DNA of 23,397 nt from a virus. Numbering within the stretch: position 1 is the first letter of the stretch; the number at the start of each line of letters is the position of its first letter. Below are positions 1 through 5,387 of the stretch, one piece after another. The stretch is from positions 1 to 23,397 of IMG/VR virus record IMGVR_UViG_3300025120_000571. The stretch is one strand, 5' to 3'. The translations under genes were made by a program, and so were the position numbers. Under the pieces are notes generated by a model, which did not search any database, was not told the DNA's origin, and saw only the letters and a program-made list of their open reading frames with translations.

Positions 1-156
1 ATCTGACTGATAAAATGCCTGCAACATACGATTTCTACCCGCCCCAGGTGGTTGATCCGTGTTGTTGAATTCTGTGACTTGCCATCCTTGCTGTTGCCAC
101 CATTCTGCTTGTGATGTTCTTGAGTCTGTGGTTAGTATGTGAATGTGTTGGCTCAT
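1..156 (-). CDS. Glycosyltransferase-like protein, N-terminal fragment cut by the left edge
   Basis: An ATG at 156-154 opens a frame that stays open for 52 codons to the edge of the window, so the rest of the gene lies outside. It begins only three bases after the stop of the methyltransferase, which fits the operon. The fragment starts MSQHIHILTTDSR, a short beta strand followed by a polar turn. It later carries PPGAGRNRMLQAFYQSD (residues about 36-52). A small-residue turn followed by RN and an amphipathic helix recalls proteins related to GT-A glycosyltransferases in other marine phages. I infer that likeness from the pattern only; the catalytic DxD region would lie beyond the edge. The ribosome binding site is weak, so translation may depend on coupling to the upstream gene. 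The reading frame is well supported; the function is not. Confidence 0.55.
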   Translation of the reverse strand, partial: MSQHIHILTTDSRTSQAEWWQQQGWQVTEFNNTDQPPGAGRNRMLQAFYQSD

Positions 157-159
157 ATT

Positions 160-1314
160 CTATTCAAACAGTGTGTGTTTGGGGTCTGTCAGTGTGGCAT
201 CTATTCTCTGCTGTGCCGTGGTCACATAGTTCTTGTCCTGCTCTATGCCTGTGAACTTATTGCCCAACTCTTTGCACGCCATGCCTGTGCTACCTGATCC
301 ACAGAATGGATCCAACACGTGTGCTCCTTGTGGTGTTACCAATTGGACCAAATACCGCATCAGTGCAACAGGTTTGACCGTGGGATGATTGTTGCCTACG
401 TTAGGGATCTTGGCTCTAGTGATGGCCTGTTCGCTTCCATACATTTCCCCTGCTGACTGGTCTATTCTTTGATTACCAATATCAAATCCCCTGTGTCGCT
501 CCTTACGGCTGACTTTGGGACAGTAGAAGAACTTTTGATAACCTTCAACTTCACCCAACACATTACTTGGGTATCTACCTTTGTCATTACGGATCATTTG
601 CTTGTCGCTGTCGTTCCATTTGGCAGGTTCTGATTGTGAATACGTTGTTCTTTTTAATCCATCAGCACAATAGTCAAAAGGTTCTGATTCTATCCTTGTA
701 GCGTCTATGTTCAGTGCCCCCACACCGTGAGTCAACACATTGTCTATGGTGCTTCCTTTGAAAGGTTTACGAGCCATACATATGGGTTCGTGTGCTGGCT
801 TGAGTGCTGTCTTCCAACCACTCCATTGCTTTGCTTCTGGTGATGTTGGTATGGTTGCTCCCCTCACATTGTTCTGTTGCCAAGCGTCGCCATTGCCATC
901 GCCACCAACACGCGGATGATTGTGTTTGTATAATTCAGTCTTTTCAACACCCTGTCTTCTCTGTATGCTTTTGCCTAGGTCCTGTGCCTTGGGGAATCCT
1001 GAAGCATACAACCACATTATCTGATCCCTGATCTCAAATCCCACTGATTCTATGTTGGTAGCAAGATGATGGTATGTTCTTGCCGCTGAGAATGCCAATA
1101 GGTAGCCACCTGGCTTCAATACCCTAAAACATTCTGACCATATCTCCACTGCTCCTGTGTTTGAGTCCCATTCCTTGGCTAGGAATTCTATGCCATAGGG
1201 TGGATCTGTCACCACAGCGTCTATGCTGTTGTCTGCTAATTTTTTTAGTTCTTGTGCTGAATCGCCGTGTATAATCATATTTTGTTTGGGATGGATGTGC
1301 CGCAAAATGGCCAC
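160..1314 (-). CDS. N4/N6-type DNA methyltransferase
   Basis: Transfers a methyl group from S-adenosylmethionine to the exocyclic amino group of adenine or cytosine in DNA. With the GTG start, motif IV (DPPYG) lies at residues 37-41 and motif I (DPFCGSGSTG) at 335-344. That order, catalytic motif first and SAM-binding motif near the C terminus, is the beta class of the N4/N6 methylase family. The middle (about 100-300) is the likely target-recognition region and contains the family phrase GALNIDATRIE. No restriction enzyme is next to it, so it probably protects phage DNA or alters its regulation. Start choice is uncertain: the GTG at 1314 has no clear ribosome binding site, and an ATG at 1278 gives 372 residues beginning MIIHGDSAQEL, a typical beginning for the family. 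Target sequence unknown. Confidence 0.9.
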   Translation of the reverse strand: MAILRHIHPKQNMIIHGDSAQELKKLADNSIDAVVTDPPYGIEFLAKEWDSNTGAVEIWSECFRVLKPGGYLLAFSAARTYHHLATNIESVGFEIRDQIMWLYASGFPKAQDLGKSIQRRQGVEKTELYKHNHPRVGGDGNGDAWQQNNVRGATIPTSPEAKQWSGWKTALKPAHEPICMARKPFKGSTIDNVLTHGVGALNIDATRIESEPFDYCADGLKRTTYSQSEPAKWNDSDKQMIRNDKGRYPSNVLGEVEGYQKFFYCPKVSRKERHRGFDIGNQRIDQSAGEMYGSEQAITRAKIPNVGNNHPTVKPVALMRYLVQLVTPQGAHVLDPFCGSGSTGMACKELGNKFTGIEQDKNYVTTAQQRIDATLTDPKHTLFE

Positions 1315-1350
1315 AAATTGGAGGGCACATCCACCTGTCTTTTATTGAGT

Positions 1351-1365
1351 GTGCATGACGCACTT
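1351..1365. repeat. GTGC-ATGAC-GCACTT inverted repeat, copy 1
   Basis: GTGC (1351-1354) and GCAC (1360-1363) are inverted arms around ATGAC, followed by TT. A close relative lies at 2062-2075 (GTGC-TGAC-GCACTT), sharing the ten bases TGACGCACTT and the inverted GTGC arm. Copy 1 directly precedes CTTATAAG (1363-1370), a palindromic sequence resembling a -10 box on either strand. Two copies flanking one intergenic region suggest a protein-binding site, but the arms are short. Confidence 0.35.
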
Positions 1366-1535
1366 ATAAGTTCGAAACATATGTGTAAAAGTCAAACCAA
1401 CGCCATGCACAAAAATATTTACGCTACCTGGTTGATGCTTGTGACAAAAGTGGGTGGACACATACAAAGGATTATGGCAATAATAGGTTGTAGTGGTCCA
1501 CCCGGCAGTCGTAAACTCTGCAAGGAGTTTGGGGA

Positions 1536-1616
1536 ATGACTGCACTCGTATTTAACTGGTGCTTGACCCACTCAAACATTATGTTTACAGCGTCATACAG
1601 CGTCATACAGCGGTGA
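1536..1616 (+). CDS. Possible 26-residue peptide with a strong ribosome binding site
   Basis: ATG at 1536 is preceded by AAGGAG (1522-1527) with an 8-base spacer, the best ribosome binding site on the plus strand of this region. The ATG overlaps the TGA of an upstream plus-strand frame (ATGA, 1536-1539), a classic coupling arrangement. The peptide starts MTALVFNWCLTHS and ends SYSVIQR, with its last third encoded by the 10-bp tandem repeats. No convincing promoter was found upstream; the nearest -10-like box (TATAAG at 1365-1370) has a poor -35. The upstream frame (for example from ATG 1381 to 1539) is not convincing as a protein. It could be a leader peptide or a coincidence. Confidence 0.25.
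   Translation: MTALVFNWCLTHSNIMFTASYSVIQR
1586..1612 (+). repeat. Tandem 10-bp repeats (TACAGCGTCA, 2.7 copies)
   Basis: TACAGCGTCA occurs at 1586-1595 and 1596-1605, followed by a partial copy TACAGCG at 1606-1612. The 10-bp period places each copy on the same face of the helix. The array ends 16 bases upstream of the -35 box of the perfect promoter at 1629, where activator or iteron-type sites are often found. The binding protein is unknown. Confidence 0.7.
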
Positions 1617-1628
1617 TGCCAGAAAAAC

Positions 1629-1658
1629 TTGACACGTGATACCCAACTGCTATATAAT
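1629..1658 (+). promoter_or_regulatory. Perfect-consensus sigma-70 promoter (P1)
   Basis: TTGACA at 1629-1634 and TATAAT at 1653-1658 are separated by 18 bases; both hexamers match the consensus exactly. Predicted transcription start is near 1665, inside the first of three ATAGGCA repeats. Transcription runs rightward, opposite to the late operon. No protein gene with a good start lies immediately downstream, so the product is likely a small RNA or a leader. Confidence 0.75.
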
Positions 1659-1663
1659 TGTGT

Positions 1664-1703
1664 ATAGGCAGTAATAGGCACAAACAAATTTCTCAAATAG
1701 GCA
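1664..1703 (+). repeat. Three direct copies of ATAGGCA at the P1 start site
   Basis: ATAGGCA occurs at 1664-1670, 1674-1680 and 1697-1703. The first two are offset by 10 bases (one helical turn) and the third by 23. They sit over and just after the predicted start of transcription from P1, a common place for repressor operators. They could also act in the RNA. Confidence 0.5.
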
Positions 1704-1838
1704 AACGTAAGGGGTGTAAAGAACGCACCGTCCGTTGTGGCAACACAATGATCAATCAAGTGACAAATGACTTTGTGAAAGTTGATCAACTAATGACTTT
1801 CACTTAATAGGTGTCCCGCTCACAAGCGGGTTTGAGTA
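1665..1838 (+). ncRNA. Candidate small structured RNA transcribed from P1
   Basis: The segment between P1 and the hairpin at 1815-1833 is about 170 bases and folds readily by eye. GGTG (1712-1715) can pair with CACC (1726-1729), GTTG (1735-1738) with CAAC (1741-1744 region), and GTGAAAGT (1775-1782) with ACTTTCAC (1796-1803, 8 of 8 pairs). The segment also contains the palindrome GTTGATCAAC (1781-1790). A frame open from 1658 to 1808 contains a 19-residue ATG-started peptide (ATG 1748, no ribosome binding site), which I do not call as a gene. I recognise no known RNA family. The supporting facts are promoter, stems and end hairpin; function is unknown. Confidence 0.4.
1815..1833 (+). terminator. 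Terminator-like hairpin after the candidate RNA
   Basis: CCCGCT (1815-1820), loop CACA, AGCGGG (1825-1830), then TTTGAG. The six-pair GC-rich stem is ideal but the T run is only three long, so termination may be partial. Transcription passing it would meet the T8 run at 1931-1938. Confidence 0.45.
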
Positions 1839-1882
1839 GAAGCAGTAGAACGCAACCTGAAAGTTGTTGGATTGGCAAGGCA

Positions 1883-1953
1883 GAGACAGCCGAGGACATA
1901 TACCAGTAGGACCTGATAAACCATCGTCTCTTTTTTTTGGATCTCAAAAAAAA
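1883..1953. terminator. Possible second terminator, T8/A8 bidirectional element
   Basis: GAGAC (1883-1887) and GTCTC (1926-1930) can close a stem immediately before eight Ts (1931-1938), as in an intrinsic terminator with a long branched loop on the plus strand. The T8 run is followed by GGATCTC and then eight As (1946-1953), so the same element can fold as an A-T hairpin on either strand. This symmetry would suit a region between opposing transcription units. Confidence 0.35.
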
Positions 1954-2037
1954 TCACGTTCTGGTCGTGTGACTTAAAAACAACACCAACAATGATATCA
2001 AAAAGAAGAAGTTTGCGAGTCATTTATGACGAAGCAA

Positions 2038-2056
2038 AGACGAACTACGTTCGTCT
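2038..2056. promoter_or_regulatory. 19-bp operator-like palindrome
   Basis: AGACGAACTACGTTCGTCT has 8-bp perfectly inverted arms around TAC. It lies 39 bases upstream of the -35 box of the promoter at 2095. Outer arms ACGAAG (2028-2033) and CTTCGT (2073-2078) enclose it together with the GTGC-TGAC-GCAC repeat (2062-2073), so one strand can fold into a three-way junction. The core GAAC-N3-GTTC resembles a LexA-type SOS box of Gram-positive style but with one base fewer in the spacer, so I regard it only as a repressor-type operator. Confidence 0.5.
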
Positions 2057-2061
2057 ACTCT

Positions 2062-2075
2062 GTGCTGACGCACTT
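2062..2075. repeat. GTGC-TGAC-GCACTT inverted repeat, copy 2
   Basis: Partner of the element at 1351-1365. Arms GTGC (2062-2065) and GCAC (2070-2073) surround TGAC. It lies just upstream of the second plus-strand promoter, between the 19-bp palindrome and the -35 box. Confidence 0.35.
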
Positions 2076-2094
2076 CGTATTTCTTGACTTCGAG

Positions 2095-2122
2095 TTGACT
2101 TCTACGTGATTTGTGTTATAAT
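2095..2122 (+). promoter_or_regulatory. Strong extended -10 promoter (P2) of the small plus-strand gene
   Basis: TTGACT at 2095-2100, 16-base spacer, TATAAT at 2117-2122, with TG at 2114-2115 giving an extended -10 (TGTTATAAT). Five of six bases match at -35 and all at -10. A second TTGACT lies at 2084-2089 but is too far away to pair with this -10. The predicted start is about 2128-2130, on the ATG of the following gene. Confidence 0.75.
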
Positions 2123-2127
2123 ATGAT

Positions 2128-2310
2128 ATGACAAAAGGATTTAATTGGACCAAAATCACCAAACAAAATCAAATGAGGCGTAATGGCACACAAGAGATAG
2201 AAGCCATGACTGATTCATTTTTAAAAAAACATAGTAAAACCAAACGTTTGGTCAAATCCAAACCAAAACCACCAATTGTATACGAATGGGATCCTAAAAG
2301 ATCTACTTAG
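2128..2310 (+). CDS. Small basic protein, apparently leaderless (60 residues)
   Basis: The only well supported protein gene on the plus strand. The ATG at 2128 coincides with the start predicted from promoter P2, so the mRNA would carry no leader and no ribosome binding site. The protein is lysine- and arginine-rich: an N-terminal part with FNWTKITKQNQMRRNG, a middle KKHSKTKRLVKSKPKP and a C-terminal YEWDPKRST. No family recognised; charge suggests nucleic-acid binding or an anti-host peptide, which is inference. Its last 8 bases overlap the end of the convergent 91-residue late gene, so the two transcripts are antisense at their 3' ends. In-frame ATGs at 2173 and 2206 are alternative starts, but neither has a good ribosome binding site. 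Confidence 0.65.
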   Translation: MTKGFNWTKITKQNQMRRNGTQEIEAMTDSFLKKHSKTKRLVKSKPKPPIVYEWDPKRST

Positions 2311-2578
2311 GACCTTTGCCACGTGGCACAAGATATTTTTTAAAATAGCCCTCACCACTTTGATTGGAATAATTTCTCATTCGCTGTTGTTCCACAGTGT
2401 CATATCGAGGCAGTAGTCTGTGAATGGTGTAGGCAATGGGTGGATCAAACACAAAACGACAACTGTGTGGAGTTGTGCCATTGCATCTGATATAATTGCC
2501 TTTGCCAGTTTTTTTCTTGCCCACACAATACCATTTGCCCCATTGGCTCATTATCTGTTCAAATTCACTTGCCTGCAT
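2303..2578 (-). CDS. Hypothetical protein at the end of the tail operon (91 residues)
   Basis: Starts at an ATG that shares one base with the stop of the tail-tip hub (TAATG at 2580-2576), so it is the last gene of the coupled tail cassette. Not recognised. The sequence has an acidic N terminus (QASEFEQIMSQWGKW), a Cys at about 18 and two more at 32 and 40, a lysine- and glycine-rich stretch (GKKKTGKGNY), and a basic C terminus. Position after the hub suggests a tail-tip accessory or the first post-tail gene. It ends by overlapping the convergent plus-strand gene by 8 bases. No obvious terminator separates the two. Confidence 0.7.
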   Translation of the reverse strand: MQASEFEQIMSQWGKWYCVGKKKTGKGNYIRCNGTTPHSCRFVFDPPIAYTIHRLLPRYDTVEQQRMRNYSNQSGEGYFKKYLVPRGKGPK

Positions 2579-4926
2579 TAGGATACCGTGTGTGCTGATG
2601 CATTGGCAAAGTTGGAACGTCTGTCCAATTCATTACGTGCCGCCACCCTCACGTTGTATACTTCACCTGTGCCCACAGGAGCAATAAAGAACGTGGTGTC
2701 ATTGGTTATGCCTGCTGTTAGATATGGAGTTGCTGAGGTTAATTTGTATTGCACAATGTATTCAGTAACAAATGGATCTGTGGATGCTGTCCAAGTGACT
2801 TTCATCTGTGATGCTGATGTGTATCCACCACCGCTGGCTTGTCCAGAACTGACCACTGTAACATTGGTAGGTGCTGTGACCTGTAATGGGTTGGGTAAAT
2901 TAATTGAGGGTTTGGCGGCCGCCGCCGCATGTCCATCCAACACATAATCATTTGAATTGTGTTCAGTTGCCACAAAGCCAAGGCTTCCTTCTGCTGATAG
3001 ATCCATGCTTTCTATACGGAACACACCGTCAAAGTTTAAATTTTTGTTGATCACACGCACTAGGTCACCCACACTCACGTTGGTTGCCGCAGTGGTGGTT
3101 GAAAATTGTATGCTCATTTTGTTTCTGCTGGCTTTCACCAGTGTCTCTGCCATGTTGAGTGCTCTTTCTCTGTGTGTGCAGTGTGGCAGTGCTATCTGTT
3201 TGTGCAAAGGTATGCTGTTGTCCTGTGTTAGGTATCCTGAATATGTGCTACTGCCAGTCGGAGGCCAAAACACATCATTAGGTTGGAAGTCAGCGTCTGG
3301 ATCAGTGTAGGTCACACGCAGTTGATTAATTTTTCTCTGTTTGCTTTCACCCTGTATTCTCAGTCCACCAATCAGTATGTCCTCATTGATCACCATGCTT
3401 ACTGGTGGTGGATTTGGTGCCGCATCAATGTCTGCCAAATTGCCACCATGGTGTATTTTAACAAAATACTTGCCTGCTTGATATGGCATGATGCCATTGA
3501 AACTGGATAATATGCTTTTGACATTGTTGAGTAGGCTGGAGCCACTGTCCAATACACCATCAAACTCACTGAACTTGCCAGAGGTGCTGGATGTGTAAGG
3601 CACAGTTTGACTGCACTGTTGGGCCGCTTCTTGTATGCTGGTGAAATCAAAATAATCATTGCTCAATCCCTTGCCATATCTTGGATTTCTAAGATAATCC
3701 AACAACACGTTGACTGGATTGGTTGAAAAAACTTCTGTTTCACTGGCGTATGCTGTGCTGTGTGCCAGTGTGCTGGTTGTAGGCAGTTCAACGGACCAAG
3801 CCACTGTGCCAACTGGTGTTGGTCCTTTAGATGATGGAAAAGGTCCCACTGTTGATGTTAATTGTATTTGATATGCACCAGCACTTGGTATTGCAATTTG
3901 TTCGTCTATGAATGCTGTTGCTGGTGTGGCGTCTTGTGTTGATACTGCATTGAATGGTCTTCCATCTGTGTTGGAGTTGAATATTGTAGAGCCATCAGAA
4001 ACCTTTGTCACCGCATATTGAGCAACCACCCTAACATTGTCTCCTGCTGTGTTGTCTCTGACACTGGCTGTGTTTGCCATTTTGATGTTAACCACTGCGT
4101 TGCTGGCTGTGGTAGTAAGAAACACATTGGCTGTGTAACTTTCACCATTTCCCACAGGTATCTTTGTTACGTTGGTTCCGCTGGCAAAATTAGCCACGTG
4201 TGCCACAGTGTTTGTGGTTCCGCTTGGTCCTGCGTTGTTGGACGCTGTAATTCCACCTTCAAATGCCTGTGTGTATCCTGATGTTACATCAAATACTTTT
4301 CTACCTTTCATCCTCACGTTGATTTTAGGTATGCCTGATCTGTAAGGATTGTTGTCTGCGTCTTCCTGTGATTCAATCTTCTTCCATTCAAATCTACAAG
4401 CCAAATAAGCAATACCTCTCAGTCTGTGATTGGAGCCCCAACCTGGTGCTTCATCCAATAAAGTTGACACAGTCTGATCGTCTCTGCCGTCAAAGAATTG
4501 TGTTTTTAATCTGTCTGAATAATCGCCTGAACTTGGTGTTGCTTGTGTGCCGTGTGCATAACTGCTCATTGGCACATCCACGTCGTCTATAAAAATTTTA
4601 TCTATGCTGTCTACCTGTCCTTCAGCAAGAGCAAGTGCCACATACAAATACTGATTGGTTGAACCATTAGTGGATACAAAAACTCTAAAGCCTCCCAGTC
4701 TTCTCTCGCCATACACAACTGGTATGTTGCCCACACCTGAATCTTTGTTTACAAGTGGTCCTAAAATTTGTTCGCTTACTTGTCCTCCAGTGCCATCTCC
4801 ACCAGGCACATCAGGCATCTTAAATGGTGACGCAACAATATCAACCGCGGCTTTGAATGTGTCTGTTACAAAATCAACAGCGTCATCAATGTATTCTTTA
4901 AATTTTTTAAATATTTTCCACCCCAT
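2578..4926 (-). CDS. Tail-tip central hub protein (gpJ/host-specificity type) with a C-terminal fibronectin III domain
   Basis: Closes the distal end of the tail and probably contacts the host surface. The first 35 residues form an amphipathic helix (WKIFKKFKEYIDDAVDFV). The phrase IPVVYGERRLGGFRVF near residues 68-83 is the conserved beginning of the tail-tip J family. Middle parts (about 210-400) are Thr/Ser/Asn-rich beta domains, probably inserted. Residues 685-782 (from APTNVTVVSSG to the end) read as a fibronectin type III domain, with VTW, YIVQYK and YNVRVAARN strands. At 782 residues it is shorter than lambda gpJ (about 1130) but in range for marine siphophages. It is coupled by TAATG to the genes on both sides. 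The ribosome binding site is AGGA before ATG 4926. Confidence 0.85.
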   Translation of the reverse strand: MGWKIFKKFKEYIDDAVDFVTDTFKAAVDIVASPFKMPDVPGGDGTGGQVSEQILGPLVNKDSGVGNIPVVYGERRLGGFRVFVSTNGSTNQYLYVALALAEGQVDSIDKIFIDDVDVPMSSYAHGTQATPSSGDYSDRLKTQFFDGRDDQTVSTLLDEAPGWGSNHRLRGIAYLACRFEWKKIESQEDADNNPYRSGIPKINVRMKGRKVFDVTSGYTQAFEGGITASNNAGPSGTTNTVAHVANFASGTNVTKIPVGNGESYTANVFLTTTASNAVVNIKMANTASVRDNTAGDNVRVVAQYAVTKVSDGSTIFNSNTDGRPFNAVSTQDATPATAFIDEQIAIPSAGAYQIQLTSTVGPFPSSKGPTPVGTVAWSVELPTTSTLAHSTAYASETEVFSTNPVNVLLDYLRNPRYGKGLSNDYFDFTSIQEAAQQCSQTVPYTSSTSGKFSEFDGVLDSGSSLLNNVKSILSSFNGIMPYQAGKYFVKIHHGGNLADIDAAPNPPPVSMVINEDILIGGLRIQGESKQRKINQLRVTYTDPDADFQPNDVFWPPTGSSTYSGYLTQDNSIPLHKQIALPHCTHRERALNMAETLVKASRNKMSIQFSTTTAATNVSVGDLVRVINKNLNFDGVFRIESMDLSAEGSLGFVATEHNSNDYVLDGHAAAAAKPSINLPNPLQVTAPTNVTVVSSGQASGGGYTSASQMKVTWTASTDPFVTEYIVQYKLTSATPYLTAGITNDTTFFIAPVGTGEVYNVRVAARNELDRRSNFANASAHTVS

Positions 4927-5387
4927 TATGTTAACATCCTATACATTGTTTGTGGTTTGGCTAGATTTACGATTGTTTTTGCAAACACAGGACAATCATT
5001 ACACAGTGTCCAATCGTCGGTGGTTTTTATGTTGTCAATTCCAAGCACAGCAAAAGTTCTTACCACGTGTTTGAGAATTTTTACGTAATTTTCTTCAGTT
5101 CTAAATTCAGGTAAAATGTAGATTTGATCTACCATGGCAAATCCTTTTTCTTCGTAAGCATACTGTCCAAAATCAGTAAACACAAAACCTATCAAGGTGT
5201 TAAGTTTAAACAGTCCAAAATCAAAACTTTGTAATTTTTTAACCAAACTGTTTTTTAAATGTCGCATCAATATGTCTTCTTTGATGTTTTCAATGCCTTT
5301 CTCTAGCAAACAAACCTTTGTTATGCCAAACAACTGTTGTATGTCTCTTTCTTCTAGTCTTTTTATTCTGTAATCATTAACTTGCAT
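4926..5387 (-). CDS. GNAT-like acetyltransferase-fold protein in the tail-tip cassette
   Basis: 153 residues placed where lambda-like phages carry the tail-tip assembly genes K and I. The segment VDQIYILPEFR (86-96), followed by a helix (YVKILKHVVRTFAVLGI), matches the central GNAT pattern of a strand, a P-E-(Y/F)-R turn and a cofactor-binding helix. The usual Q/RxxGxG/A pyrophosphate loop is not intact (RTEENY), so acetyl-CoA binding may be lost. The N terminus (YRIKRLEERDIQQLF) also fits the first strand and helix of the fold. Junctions on both sides are TAATG. I infer an assembly or modifying role in the tail tip; catalytic activity is doubtful. Confidence 0.55.
   Translation of the reverse strand: MQVNDYRIKRLEERDIQQLFGITKVCLLEKGIENIKEDILMRHLKNSLVKKLQSFDFGLFKLNTLIGFVFTDFGQYAYEEKGFAMVDQIYILPEFRTEENYVKILKHVVRTFAVLGIDNIKTTDDWTLCNDCPVFAKTIVNLAKPQTMYRMLT

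Larger units (their letters stand above)
1315..2127. other. Regulatory intergenic region, the only long stretch without a convincing large gene
   Basis: About 810 bases between the methyltransferase and a small plus-strand gene. Minus-strand frames here are rich in Cys, His and Trp, lack ribosome binding sites and overlap strong signals, so I do not call them. The stretch holds, left to right: a GTGC-ATGAC-GCACTT inverted repeat (1351-1365), a possible 26-codon plus-strand ORF (1536-1616), 10-bp tandem repeats (1586-1612), a perfect promoter (1629-1658), three ATAGGCA copies (1664-1703), a structured transcribed zone ending in a hairpin (1815-1833), a T8 run (1931-1938), and an operator-like palindrome (2038-2056) in front of a second promoter (2095-2122). 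Density of signals suggests a control region, possibly with an origin or early promoter function. Confidence 0.7.

Noticed and set aside
1124-1363. Minus-strand frame overlapping the methyltransferase start
   Set aside because: Out of frame with clear methyltransferase coding sequence. AGGTGG before an internal ATG is too close to matter.
1381-1539. Plus-strand frame with a GPPGSRK phrase resembling a Walker A loop
   Set aside because: The loop lacks the G-K-S/T pattern, no other ATPase motif follows, and no ribosome binding site precedes it.
1586-1703. CRISPR array
   Set aside because: Repeats are only 7 and 10 bases, without regular spacers.
1472-1789. Minus-strand frame of 105 codons in the intergenic region
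   Set aside because: Rich in Cys, His and Trp, no ribosome binding site, and it lies across the perfect promoter and its repeats.
1815-1900. Possible tRNA or tmRNA fragment around the CCCGCT/AGCGGG hairpin
   Set aside because: No T-loop consensus, acceptor stem or anticodon arm could be fitted on either strand.
1910-1926. Possible hammerhead ribozyme core (CTGATAA)
   Set aside because: The required CTGATGA and GAAA core elements are not both present.
1820-2023. Minus-strand frame of 67 codons with hydrophobic stretches
   Set aside because: No ribosome binding site or promoter; the hydrophobic residues come from the T8/A8 element and A-rich sequence. A small membrane protein cannot be fully excluded.
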